NCBI RefSeq assembly: GCF_000380965.1
Contig: NZ_KB905565.1
Span: 1 to 64,000 of the forward strand
Direction of reading: 5' to 3'
From: Paenibacillus ginsengihumi DSM 21568
GTDB lineage: Bacteria > Bacillota > Bacilli > Paenibacillales > NBRC-103111
DNA: 64,000 nt
This document shows, piece after piece, positions 25,414-33,695 of this stretch; position 1 is the first letter of the stretch, and each line of letters starts with the position of its first letter. The position numbers and the translations under genes are program-made. The notes below the pieces were generated by a model. The model was not told the origin of the DNA. It searched no databases and was given only the letters and a program-made list of their open reading frames with translations.

Positions 25414-26319
25414 ATGGGAGCTTCCCGCAGGTCGGCCCTGTGGCGGCAGGACAGGACGGCCTACGCTTTTTTGCTGCCGTGGCTGATCGGCTTTTTCTGC
25501 CTGACGCTGGGACCGATGCTTTATTCGCTGTATTTGTCTTTAACGAAATTCAATCTGCTGACCCCGCCGCGCTGGCTCGGCCTGCAAAATTATATCCAAA
25601 TTTTTACCGACGACCCGGTATTCGCCCACTCCTTAAAAATCACGTTTCAGTATGTGCTGTTTTCCGTACCGCTCCGTCTCGCGTTCGCGCTGCTCGTGGC
25701 GATGGCCCTGAACAAAGGGCTCCGGGGACTGGGCATTTACCGGACGGTGTACTACGTCCCGTCCCTGCTCGGGGGCAGCGTGGCGATCGCGATCGTATGG
25801 AAAAAGATTTTTGACGGCGACGGCCTGTTCAATCAATTTCTCGGCTGGTTCGGCATCGAAGGGCCGGCGTGGATCGCTCACCCGGACTACGTGCTGCATA
25901 CGATCGTGACGCTGGCGGTATGGCAATTCGGCTCCGCGATGGTCATCTTTTTGGCCGGACTGAAGCAAATTCCCGCCGATCTGTACGAGGCTTCGCAGGT
26001 CGACGGAGCCGGCAAGACGCGCCAGTTTGTGCAAATTACGCTGCCGCTGCTGTCTCCGGTGCTGTTCTTCAACCTCGTGATGGGCATCATCAATTCGTTT
26101 CAGGTGTTCACTCCGGGGTACGTGATCGGCGACGGCAGGGGAGGGCCGCTTGACTCGACGATGTTTTACACGCTGTATCTGTATTTGAAGGGCTTCTCGT
26201 TCTTCGACATGGGCTACGCCTCCGCACTGGCCTGGATTATGGTGGTCATTATCGGCTTATTTACGGCTCTCGTATTCGTCAGCTCGAAATATTGGGTCTT
26301 CTACGGAGACGGAAAATGA
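25414..26319 (+). CDS. sugar ABC transporter permease (UgpA/LacF type)
   Basis: Inner-membrane subunit of a carbohydrate uptake ABC system (CUT1). Six transmembrane helices and the EAA loop EASQVDGAGKTRQFVQITLP (about residues 190-210), which contacts the shared MsmX-type ATPase. AAGGAGGAGG stands before ATG 25414. It is followed after 16 nt by the second permease. The sugar imported is unknown; control by a YesMN pair suggests an oligosaccharide from plant or microbial polysaccharide. Confidence 0.93.
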   Translation: MGASRRSALWRQDRTAYAFLLPWLIGFFCLTLGPMLYSLYLSLTKFNLLTPPRWLGLQNYIQIFTDDPVFAHSLKITFQYVLFSVPLRLAFALLVAMALNKGLRGLGIYRTVYYVPSLLGGSVAIAIVWKKIFDGDGLFNQFLGWFGIEGPAWIAHPDYVLHTIVTLAVWQFGSAMVIFLAGLKQIPADLYEASQVDGAGKTRQFVQITLPLLSPVLFFNLVMGIINSFQVFTPGYVIGDGRGGPLDSTMFYTLYLYLKGFSFFDMGYASALAWIMVVIIGLFTALVFVSSKYWVFYGDGK

Positions 26320-26335
26320 GAGGAGGGCTGGTCGC

Positions 26336-27175
26336 ATGATACGAACTTCGACCTTATCGCGATGGACCAGGCATGCGCTGATCGCCGCCCTCGGCCTGAT
26401 CATGCTGTATCCCGTCTTGTGGCTGCTCAGCAGCTCCTTTAAGCCGAATACGCTTATTTTTTCGGATACGAGCCTGTGGCCGAAGGAAGTGACGCTGGAC
26501 AACTACGTGAACGGCTGGAAGGGGCTGCAGGGCATCTCGTTCGCCCGCTTCTTCGCCAATTCGGCGCAAATCTCGATCTTGTCCGTGCTGGGCAACATCG
26601 TCACCTGCTCGCTGGCGGCTTTCGCCTTCGCCCGGCTGCAGTTCAGGCTGAAGAAGCTGTGGTTCGCCCTGATGCTGGTCACGATCATGCTGCCTTACCA
26701 TGTGACACTGGTGCCGCAGTATATTTTGTACAACAAGCTGGAGTGGATCAATACGTTTCTGCCGCTCGTCATTCCGAAGTGGCTCGCCCACGATTCGTTC
26801 TTCATCCTGCTGATGGTTCAGTTCATCCGCGGTATCCCGAAAGAGCTGGACGAAAGCGCGACGATGGACGGCTGCAGCCAATGGCAAATTTACTTGCGGA
26901 TTGTCGGCCCGCTGCTCGTTCCGGCGCTCATCACGACGGCGATCTTCACGTTCATGTGGACGTGGGATGACTTCTTCAGCCAAATGATCTACCTGAACAA
27001 GGTCGATCTGTTCACCGTACAGCTCGGCATCCGCTCTCTGTTCGATCCGTCGGGCGAATCCGACTGGGGCGCGCTGCTGGCGATGTCCGTCCTGTCGCTC
27101 GTGCCGATTATGGCGATCTTCCTGTCGTTCCAAAAATATTTCCTCGACGGCATCGCCACAACGGGATTGAAATAG
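26336..27175 (+). CDS. sugar ABC transporter permease (MalG/UgpE type)
   Basis: Second CUT1 permease, 279 residues with six helices and the EAA motif ELDESATMDGCSQWQIYLRI (about residues 170-190). It carries the typical N-terminus LYPVLWLLSSSFKP and C-terminal QKYFLDGIATTGLK. GAGAGGAGGG is upstream. The next gene of the operon, the binding protein, follows after 190 nt that hold repeat copy R5. Confidence 0.93.
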   Translation: MIRTSTLSRWTRHALIAALGLIMLYPVLWLLSSSFKPNTLIFSDTSLWPKEVTLDNYVNGWKGLQGISFARFFANSAQISILSVLGNIVTCSLAAFAFARLQFRLKKLWFALMLVTIMLPYHVTLVPQYILYNKLEWINTFLPLVIPKWLAHDSFFILLMVQFIRGIPKELDESATMDGCSQWQIYLRIVGPLLVPALITTAIFTFMWTWDDFFSQMIYLNKVDLFTVQLGIRSLFDPSGESDWGALLAMSVLSLVPIMAIFLSFQKYFLDGIATTGLK

Positions 27176-27249
27176 GCTGCTCATCCCACTCTGTGGAAAG
27201 CGCTTCCCGGTAATACGGGGTTACTGAAAATTTTCTAAGGGTCGTCTTC

Positions 27250-27352
27250 AAATTATCAGGATAGACGCCGATGACGAACGAATCCTCGTCATCGCTCGTC
27301 ACCTGCGGTTGTTGAAATTTTGTCGGTGGAAACCGCCAGGTTTTCATGATAG
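27250..27352 (+). repeat. dispersed modular repeat copy R5 (modules A-B) inside the sugar ABC operon
   Basis: Begins GATAGACGCCGATGACGAAC, continues with the module A right arm and CACCTGCGGTTGTTGAAATT, then module B ending TTTTCATGATAG. The AGGGGG that serves as ribosome binding site of the binding-protein gene follows directly. Confidence 0.85.
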
Positions 27353-27365
27353 GGGGATAAATCGA

Positions 27366-28691
27366 ATGAACAAACGGTATTCCTTGGCAGCGATGGCTGC
27401 ACTGCTTGGCGTCTTGTCCGCCTGCTCCGGCGGGGGAGGCGGCGCTTCTTCGGGCACTCAGGATGGGGGAGGCGGCGATTCGGGGGCGGCGAAGCAGGTC
27501 GAGCTCCGCATCATGTGGTGGGGCGACCAGAAGCGGGCGGACAAGACGAACGAAGCGCTGCGCAAGTTCGAGGAGAAGCATCCGAACATCAAGGTGGTCG
27601 GGGAATTCGCGCCCAGCTCGGGTTATTTTGACAAGCTGAATACGCAGCTCGCTTCCGGCACCGCTCCCGACGTGTTCTTTCTCGGCGGCAACGTCGTCGA
27701 TTATGCGAACAAAGGCGTGCTGCTCGAGCTCGATCCGTACGTAGGTAAGGAGCTTAATATCAGCGGCATGGATCAGGCGATGATCGATTACGGCACGATC
27801 CGAGGGAAGCTGCTGCACATTTCCGCAGGTGCGAACGCCAGGGGCATCGTCGTCAATACCGAGCTGTTCAAGAAAGCCGGCATGGAGGTGCCGAAGGACG
27901 GCTGGACGTGGGAAGATTACGCCCGCATCAGCAAGGAGATCGCCGACAAGCTCGGCCCGGGGTACGCCGGCACCTATGATTTTACCGTGGACGGCATGGA
28001 CATTTATTTGAAACAGAGAGGCAAGCAGCTCTACGATATGGACAATAACCGGCTCGGCTTCGAGGCGAAGGATGTGGAAGGCTGGTTTGAATATTGGGAT
28101 GCGATGCGCACGAACGGCGGCGTCGTCACGCCGGAGCAGCAGGTCGCGAATCCGCCCGCCGATACGAGCAAGTCGCTGATCGTAACCGGCAAGGTGGCGA
28201 TGAATCTCATTTCGTCCAATCAACTCGTCGCTCACCAGAACCTTACGCAGGATCCGCTGACGCTCGTGCAGGTGCCCAGAGGCCCGCAGGGTACCGCCGT
28301 TGTGTTCGAATCGAGCCAGGGCTTGTCCGGCTACGCCAAAACCGAGCATCCGAAGGAAGTCGCCATGCTGATGAACTTCTTCATCAATGATCCCGACGCG
28401 GCGAAAATTTTGGGCAACGACCGCGGCGTTCCCGTCACGGCGGCGATGCGCGAGCTGCTGGCGAAGGAGGCGTCCCCGGTCGACCAGATCATTTACGACT
28501 ATGTGGGCAGAGTGTCAGAGGCGAACAAGCAAAATCCGGTGAAGGTCAGCTACAATTTGCCGGGCTTCACGGAATTCTCGAAGCTGGCGGAGACGACGGT
28601 GCAGGAGATCGGCTTCGGCAAGAAAGACGTGAAAAAGGGCGTGGAAGATTTCTATAGCGGAATCGTCCGCATCTTCGATAACAACAAATAG
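27366..28691 (+). CDS. extracellular sugar-binding lipoprotein of the ABC transporter
   Basis: Solute-binding protein (SBP_bac_1 family), lipid-anchored outside the membrane, delivering sugar to the two permeases upstream. Lipoprotein signal with lipobox LSAC near residue 20, then a Gly-rich linker and the cluster-D fold (ELRIMWWGDQKRADKTNEAL; APDVFFLGGN; GWTWEDYARISKEI; GVPVTAAMRELL). 441 residues. AGGGGG stands 9-10 nt before ATG 27366. Unusually for such operons it is the last gene and is separated from the permeases by a repeat element, which may adjust its translation. Confidence 0.92.
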   Translation: MNKRYSLAAMAALLGVLSACSGGGGGASSGTQDGGGGDSGAAKQVELRIMWWGDQKRADKTNEALRKFEEKHPNIKVVGEFAPSSGYFDKLNTQLASGTAPDVFFLGGNVVDYANKGVLLELDPYVGKELNISGMDQAMIDYGTIRGKLLHISAGANARGIVVNTELFKKAGMEVPKDGWTWEDYARISKEIADKLGPGYAGTYDFTVDGMDIYLKQRGKQLYDMDNNRLGFEAKDVEGWFEYWDAMRTNGGVVTPEQQVANPPADTSKSLIVTGKVAMNLISSNQLVAHQNLTQDPLTLVQVPRGPQGTAVVFESSQGLSGYAKTEHPKEVAMLMNFFINDPDAAKILGNDRGVPVTAAMRELLAKEASPVDQIIYDYVGRVSEANKQNPVKVSYNLPGFTEFSKLAETTVQEIGFGKKDVKKGVEDFYSGIVRIFDNNK

Positions 28692-28718
28692 GCAAGAGCG
28701 TCTGCGCCAATCGACGAC

Positions 28719-28738
28719 AGGCTGCCGGAAGGCAGCCT
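28719..28738 (+). terminator. GGAA-loop hairpin after the sugar ABC operon
   Basis: AGGCTGCC GGAA GGCAGCCT, an 8-bp stem 28 nt after the stop codon of the binding-protein gene. There is no strong T run after it, so it may be a weak terminator or a 3' end stabiliser. Confidence 0.55.
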
Positions 28739-28778
28739 TCGCCGTTGCTTACATGCATAGGGGGGCGGCGCGCCAGGT

Positions 28779-29993
28779 TTACTTGATAACCCGAACCCAT
28801 TCTTCGCCGCTAAAGGTATGGATGCGATACCAGGTAAAGCCATCCCCGGACTCCCATTTCTCAAAGGCCTGCGCAAGCTGAGGGGCAAAGAAACCTCGCG
28901 TATGACAAACACTTTCGCCGTCCGGAAAGTAATACGTCTCTGTTTCGTCGGTCAATTCTACTGTTTCCGAGGTCGGCACAATTCCTTCAGGCCGCTCAAC
29001 CAAAATTCTGTCCCGATTCACCCACTTTGGGCCAAACGGGGTTTCCAGATGAATCCAACTGCCGGACGCTTCGATGGCTTGATAGTTCCCTTCAGGCAGC
29101 CAACGGTTATTGTCCGTATCCAAGCCTTGCATCGGTTCATCGAAATACCTCGCAGCTGTCGTGAGTTGAACCGTTTCATCCATCTCTCGATAATCCGTAA
29201 GAATCTGATGCTTTGGTCTAATCCAGCGTACGCCTTGAGGCAGCTGCGCCTTATACCATGTCGTGGACCAAGGCCCGAACCCTTCTGTCGAAGTGGCAAT
29301 CACGTCGATAGCCCCGGGCGGAACGATCTCGCCTTCGCCGTCGTCGGCATAGCGGACCGGATAAGCCATCTCCGCTTCCGTCAGTTTGATTTGCATGGAA
29401 GCCGGCATCTCTTTTACATCCTCCAGGATAGCCGGGTTCACGATCCATTTCTCTCCCATCCACGTGGTCTGTACCCGATACCATGTGCCGCGGCTCAACT
29501 CCACACTAATCGCGTTAACAGCGTTTTTGGGGATATAGCCGAGCTTGGCGGTTATTTTTACTTTCTGAGGAGATAGACTTTGACCTGTCTTCGTATCCGA
29601 TTTTGGACTATGGTATAGACCGGCGGTGTTCATGATGGTCACTTCCCGAGCTTCCTCTGTCAGAGTCCCATAAATGACGTTGTCATTATCCTTAATCCAG
29701 CAGGGGCCCAGCCACGTGTTTACTCTTATCCAATCCCCGGTTTCGGTCAAGAGCGTCGAAGGATCGATTTCGGGGGTTTGCCTATCCACGGACAGGCTTT
29801 GCATAGGGGCAAGCGTTCCGATCGGCTTGCTCTTTGGATCGGGCTTGCCGTAAATAGGTGTTTCGTTCAAGATAGTTACTTCGGCTGTTATAAGGCGGAG
29901 CGCTTCGGTTTTGCCTGGATAGACGAATAGAGCAGCGAGAAATATGAGGCCCGGCAGAAAATAACGCGCTATGTTGTTCGAAATAACGATCAC
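28779..29993 (-). CDS. exported protein of five SH3-like repeats
   Basis: After a signal peptide or membrane anchor (ARYFLPGLIFLAALFVYPG) the protein consists of five tandem units of about 70-85 residues. Each ends in a tryptophan motif (WLGPCWIKD, WMGEKWIVNP, LPQGVRWIRP, PFGPKWVNRD, FSGEEWVRVI), as in bacterial SH3 domains that bind cell-wall peptides. An extended -10 (TGGTATAAT) lies at 30035-30027, so the transcript begins near 30020 and upstream ATGs are excluded. GGGAGA (29999-29994) abuts the GTG at 29993 but is 9 nt from an ATT at 29984, which may be the true start. The protein probably sits on the cell envelope. Confidence 0.75.
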   Translation of the reverse strand: MIVISNNIARYFLPGLIFLAALFVYPGKTEALRLITAEVTILNETPIYGKPDPKSKPIGTLAPMQSLSVDRQTPEIDPSTLLTETGDWIRVNTWLGPCWIKDNDNVIYGTLTEEAREVTIMNTAGLYHSPKSDTKTGQSLSPQKVKITAKLGYIPKNAVNAISVELSRGTWYRVQTTWMGEKWIVNPAILEDVKEMPASMQIKLTEAEMAYPVRYADDGEGEIVPPGAIDVIATSTEGFGPWSTTWYKAQLPQGVRWIRPKHQILTDYREMDETVQLTTAARYFDEPMQGLDTDNNRWLPEGNYQAIEASGSWIHLETPFGPKWVNRDRILVERPEGIVPTSETVELTDETETYYFPDGESVCHTRGFFAPQLAQAFEKWESGDGFTWYRIHTFSGEEWVRVIK

Positions 29994-30026
29994 TCTCCCG
30001 GTTGTAATATGAATCCCGATAACAAA

Positions 30027-30035
30027 ATTATACCA
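30027..30035 (-). promoter_or_regulatory. extended -10 promoter of the SH3-repeat gene
   Basis: TGGTATAAT on the minus strand, a TGn-TATAAT element; no good -35 is seen. It places transcription about 27 nt before the likely start codon. Confidence 0.6.
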
Positions 30036-30289
30036 TAATTTGGATTGAATTGTGATTTTGATTGCATTCACCTGAGTTGACGGAAGCTTTTATTGCTGCC
30101 CAACCAGGGGGTCTATGAAACCAACTGGGAACTACCGCAGTATATTGAAACGATAACGCATCTTGGATTTCTTGGAGATAGGAAGCCGCGAAGCATGCGG
30201 CAGCTGGAATTGGGCGGCGCCGAATATATGCTGCGGTCGATTGCTTTCTGCATTTACTTTCCCTGTGATTTCTTCCCAAATTCAAAGAC
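30036..30289. other. no gene recognised
   Basis: Several short reading frames cross this stretch but none has a ribosome binding site or recognisable sequence. Because a plus-strand terminator follows, it may be the tail of a deleted gene. Confidence 0.4.
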
Positions 30290-30322
30290 AATAGCCCTGG
30301 CGATTTGCCAAGGCTATTTTTT
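30290..30322 (+). terminator. orphan plus-strand terminator
   Basis: AATAGCC-CTGGC pairs with GCCAAGGCTATT (ending 30318) and runs into TTTTTTC. No intact plus-strand gene precedes it. On the minus strand it stands beyond the end of the FAD oxidoreductase gene. Confidence 0.75.
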
Positions 30323-30338
30323 CATTAAAGCGCGCGGC

Positions 30339-30358
30339 TGCTCGTCATAGGCGTCTAG
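30339..30358 (-). repeat. repeat copy R6 (partial module A) at the end of the FAD oxidoreductase gene
   Basis: On the minus strand it reads CTAGACGCCTATGACGAGCA. Its TAG is the stop codon of the oxidoreductase gene. Only the left arm of module A remains. Confidence 0.65.
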
Positions 30359-32007
30359 CCGAGCGAGGCTATCATTTTGCCGTTCCACGGAAGTCCGCGG
30401 CGGAAGCGGAATTCATCATGCTCCCGGTACAGGAAGAGGAAGGGCTCGAACTGGTACATGTCCCAGATTTTGCACCGTTTCGCCCTGGAGCCGGAGGCGT
30501 GCAAAATCGCGTTGACGGCGCGGCGGGCCGCTTCGTTGGCGCCTTCCATCGTCGCCAGATCCGTGTTCGTCTTGACATAATCGGAAGCGAGGAACAGATT
30601 GGGAATCGCCGTATAGGCATGGGGGCGCCAGTCCCACGTATATACTTTGTTGACCAGCAGCGGCTCGAGATTGACGGGCAGGCCGTCCGGATTCGGATAA
30701 TGAATGTCCTCGTCGAGGTACCAGGAATGGATGTTGCTGTCCTCCAGCACGACCTTTCCTTCGACATTCAGACCGGCCTTCAGCTGTGCCCAAACTTCGT
30801 CGCGGATTTCCTCCGGCGAGCAGTGCCGCGCGCTTTTGCCGTACAGGATGCCCGGTTTCTCCCAATCGGAGATATCGACGGACAGAATGCCCTTTACTTG
30901 GCCGTCGCCGTACTCGCTGAAATCGAAACGCGGCCAAAACTGTCTTTGCGAGACGCTCGTCAGCGCCCACGGGGAATCGATATAGATGATATGGCCGTGA
31001 ATGATGGTGACGTCTTCTTTGAGATAGAATTGAATGCCGTTCATCCAGTCGACGCTTTCCGCCAGCTTTTTGAGATTGTTCAGCGAAGGGTCGGTAGCGG
31101 CCATCTCCGGCGTGACCATTTCGGCCATCACTTCGACCGGGAAGGCGGCAATGTAATAATCTCCCTTCACCTCGAACGTTTCCCCGTTCTTCGTAACGAT
31201 CGCTCCCGTAATGATACCGTCGTTGCACTCGATCCGCTCCACGCGGGCATTCTTATGGTAATCGACGCCGATTTGCCGCAAGTATTCGACCCACGGATCG
31301 ATCCATACTTCGTTCGTGGGGCCGTTCAGTATTCGGCTGGCGCTTCCTCCCGGGACGACCATATCGGCCAAAATTTGCGCTCCGACCGATCCGACCGTCG
31401 CCGTATTCGCTTCTCTGGCCTTCGCCGCCACCAGAATGCGCGTCATTCCGGTGAAGACGCGCCGGAACGCCTCGGACTGGCGCTCGGCGTCAATGAAATC
31501 CCACCAGGGGATATCCTGATATTCTTCCGTCCTGCGCTCGTTGCAGCTGGTCATCACCTGCCAGATCCGGTCGAGGAAGTGCTCGAACTCCCGCTCGCTC
31601 ACGCCGAGCCGATTGTCGAACAACGATTTGAGCAGCGCGCGGAGATCCTTCAGCGAGGTCGGGAATTCGGTGAGGAATTCCACCGGCGGCCCGTCGGTTC
31701 GGGCCAGGCCCAGGCGCGTCCCCTCTACAAGATTGTCCGCGACCCCCTTCGGATTGTTGCCGTAGGGAATGCGTTCCATCGTATCGATAATATGCTTGTA
31801 AAATCTCGGAAAAAAGCGAAACCCGTGCTCTCCGGGCAAATCCTTCCGCCCCTGCTTGCCGCTTCCCGGAACCGGAATGGAGCGCGCCTTGCCTCCCGCA
31901 ATGCGGCGCAGCTCGTACACGGTAACATCGAAGCCGCGTTCGGCGAGCTCGTGAGCCGCGCTCAGCCCGGCAACCCCGCCGCCTAAAATAACGACCTTTT
32001 TCCCCAT
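30355..32007 (-). CDS. FAD-dependent oxidoreductase, amine oxidase/phytoene-desaturase type
   Basis: 550-residue flavoprotein with the N-terminal dinucleotide fold VVILGGGVAGLSAAHELAER and second FAD contact GGKARS, an amine-oxidase/desaturase middle region, and the C-terminal FAD site (LFLASDYVKTNTDLATMEGA). It resembles hydroxysqualene dehydroxylase and carotenoid or phytoene desaturase-like proteins rather than monoamine oxidases. Substrates cannot be assigned; no isoprenoid genes adjoin it. The C-terminal 35 residues (CKIWDMYQFEPFLFLYREHD onward) extend past the usual end, and the stop codon is the TAG of repeat copy R6, so the tail may have been altered by the repeat. Confidence 0.85.
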   Translation of the reverse strand: MGKKVVILGGGVAGLSAAHELAERGFDVTVYELRRIAGGKARSIPVPGSGKQGRKDLPGEHGFRFFPRFYKHIIDTMERIPYGNNPKGVADNLVEGTRLGLARTDGPPVEFLTEFPTSLKDLRALLKSLFDNRLGVSEREFEHFLDRIWQVMTSCNERRTEEYQDIPWWDFIDAERQSEAFRRVFTGMTRILVAAKAREANTATVGSVGAQILADMVVPGGSASRILNGPTNEVWIDPWVEYLRQIGVDYHKNARVERIECNDGIITGAIVTKNGETFEVKGDYYIAAFPVEVMAEMVTPEMAATDPSLNNLKKLAESVDWMNGIQFYLKEDVTIIHGHIIYIDSPWALTSVSQRQFWPRFDFSEYGDGQVKGILSVDISDWEKPGILYGKSARHCSPEEIRDEVWAQLKAGLNVEGKVVLEDSNIHSWYLDEDIHYPNPDGLPVNLEPLLVNKVYTWDWRPHAYTAIPNLFLASDYVKTNTDLATMEGANEAARRAVNAILHASGSRAKRCKIWDMYQFEPFLFLYREHDEFRFRRGLPWNGKMIASLG

Positions 32008-32214
32008 TGTGCTCCCCCTTGGTATAATTTAGATGATTTATTTTTGTTATACCATATTTTCTAGTTCTATCGTAGGAGTTTTCGATATCGTTTGCTGACG
32101 GCCCAATATACTAGGCGCTTCAGGGGACATAATGGTGGACATAATGGAGGAGGAAAAGGCCAATTCCAGATAAAGATAGCAGCGGCAGCGTTCGGGTATG
32201 ATGGAATCAATCAT

Positions 32215-32408
32215 ATTGTCTATCTTGAAAAATTGGACGGAATCCTCCGGCAAATTTTTCAACAACCGAAGGTGACGACCGATGACAAAGGAAGCGCTCG
32301 TCATAGGCGTCTATCTTGAAAATTTGGCGGTGATCTACCGACAAAATTTCAACAACCGAAGGTGACGACCGATGACGAAGGAAGCGCTCGTCATAGGCGT
32401 CAATCTGG
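32215..32408 (-). repeat. dispersed modular repeat copy R7 (two tandem A-B units)
   Basis: On the minus strand two units follow each other: GACGCCTATGACGAGCGCTT, its TCGTCAT arm, CACCTTCGGTTGTTGAAA, then CCGCCAAATTTTCAAGATAG, followed by the same order again ending TTTTTCAAGATAG. It lies between the divergent FAD oxidoreductase and Gfo dehydrogenase genes. A plus-strand ATG in it is in frame with the dehydrogenase but is not its start. Confidence 0.9.
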
Positions 32409-32428
32409 GAAAAAGGAGAGGAATGACC

Positions 32429-33457
32429 ATGGCGCCATTTCGCATTGCCGTCGTCGGGTGCGGAGCAATGTCCAAAGCTTGGATTCAATATGCCAAGGAG
32501 CTTCCGGATGGCGAGATCGTCGCGTTGGTGGATCTGCGCCTTGAGCAGGCGGAGCAGGCTGCGGTCCAGTATGGCCTCAATGCCAAAGCTTACACTGACG
32601 TCCGGGAAGCGATCGAGCAGTCGGGAGCCAACCTGGTGTTCGACATCTCTATTCCGGCGGCCCATGCCGGCGTGACGACAACCGCGCTGCAGCTCGGCTG
32701 CGATGTGCTGGGCGAGAAGCCGATGGCCGTCTCCATGGAGGAAGCCCGCGCAGTCACCGCATTGGCGGAGAAGCTCGGCCGCACGTATGCCGTTATGCAA
32801 AATCGCCGCTATTTAAGGGGAATTCGCGCGTTTCGCGATCTGGTACTACATGGCGGCATCGGCGCAATCGGTTTCGTGAACGCCGACTTTTTTCTGGGGC
32901 CGCATTTTGGCGGCTTCCGCGAAGCGATGGAAAGCCCGCTGCTGCTGGATATGGCCATTCATACGTTCGACCAGGCGCGGTTTATTACGGGCAAGGACCC
33001 CGTCGCCGTGTACTGCCATGAATTCAACCCGGCAGGGTCCTGGTATGCGGGCAATGCGGCGGCTGTGTGCATCTTCGAATATGCCGACGGCGGCGTATTC
33101 TGCTACCGCGGCTCCTGGTGCTCCGAAGGCTGCCCTACGTCATGGGAAGCAAGCTGGCGCGTCTCCGGCAGCAAGGGGACGGCCATCTGGGAAGGCGCGG
33201 CGGACCCGTACGCGGAGATCGTGCTGCCGAAGGAGGAGCGCTCCCTTACCCACGCTTTCCGGAAGGTCGAAGCGCGCATGGACTGGAGCGGCCGGGAAGG
33301 GCACGCGGGCTGCTTGGACGAGATGTTTGCCGCGCTGCGGGAAGGCCGCAAGCCGGAGACGTACTGCACCGATAATATCGTCAGCATGGCGATGGTATAC
33401 GCCGCCCTGGAAAGCGCGCAAAAGGGCGAGAAGGTGCGGATCGCCAGCCTGCTGTGA
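32429..33457 (+). CDS. Gfo/Idh/MocA-family oxidoreductase
   Basis: NAD(P)-binding dehydrogenase: FRIAVVGCGAMSKAWIQYA Rossmann start, EKPMAVSMEEARAV lysine motif, and a C-terminal domain with LLLDMAIHTFDQARFI, whose aspartate and His are catalytic in the family. 342 residues. AAGGAG (32413-32418) is 10 nt from ATG 32429 and 4 nt from ATG 32423, so the former is preferred. It is monocistronic with a terminator at 33515-33547. It belongs to a different subgroup from the dehydrogenase at 5.8 kb. The substrate is probably a sugar derivative but is unknown. Confidence 0.88.
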   Translation: MAPFRIAVVGCGAMSKAWIQYAKELPDGEIVALVDLRLEQAEQAAVQYGLNAKAYTDVREAIEQSGANLVFDISIPAAHAGVTTTALQLGCDVLGEKPMAVSMEEARAVTALAEKLGRTYAVMQNRRYLRGIRAFRDLVLHGGIGAIGFVNADFFLGPHFGGFREAMESPLLLDMAIHTFDQARFITGKDPVAVYCHEFNPAGSWYAGNAAAVCIFEYADGGVFCYRGSWCSEGCPTSWEASWRVSGSKGTAIWEGAADPYAEIVLPKEERSLTHAFRKVEARMDWSGREGHAGCLDEMFAALREGRKPETYCTDNIVSMAMVYAALESAQKGEKVRIASLL

Positions 33458-33514
33458 GTGCCCGTCCGCTATAGCATCCGCTCTAATTGCCGCTGCTTCC
33501 GCACTGCAGAAACG

Positions 33515-33547
33515 AACCCCCTTCAAGCTCGCGCGAAGGGGGTTTTA
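33515..33547 (+). terminator. terminator of the Gfo dehydrogenase gene
   Basis: AACCCCCTTC (33515-33524) pairs with GAAGGGGGTT (33535-33544), followed by TTT. Confidence 0.88.
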
Positions 33548-33552
33548 ATCGC

Positions 33553-33581
33553 TTGAATGCAGCCGGGGGGTATAATATAAT
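33553..33581 (+). promoter_or_regulatory. promoter of the CsoR-family gene
   Basis: -35 TTGAAT (33553-33558), 17-nt spacer containing a G tract (CCGGGGGG), -10 TATAAT (33576-33581). The G tract in the spacer is the kind of A-form sequence bound by CsoR-type repressors, so autoregulation is possible. The leader is about 108 nt. Confidence 0.6.
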
Positions 33582-33695
33582 AACGGCATTCGTAAACGGC
33601 ATTGAATGCGGCATCGGTCGGGTGCGGGATTGGCCGCAATATTTCTATATTGGTCCGGGTCCCCCCAGCCCGGGAACGCGAAAGGATGAAGCTTG

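Noticed and set aside
30418-31986. Plus-strand frame of 522 codons opposite the FAD oxidoreductase
   Set aside because: It is an antisense shadow of a gene with clear FAD motifs; its composition and lack of a start site do not support coding.
32372-32428. In-frame N-terminal extension of the Gfo dehydrogenase (MTKEALVIGV)
   Set aside because: These residues are encoded by repeat R7 and the same peptide appears from other copies; the true start has a ribosome binding site at 32413-32418.
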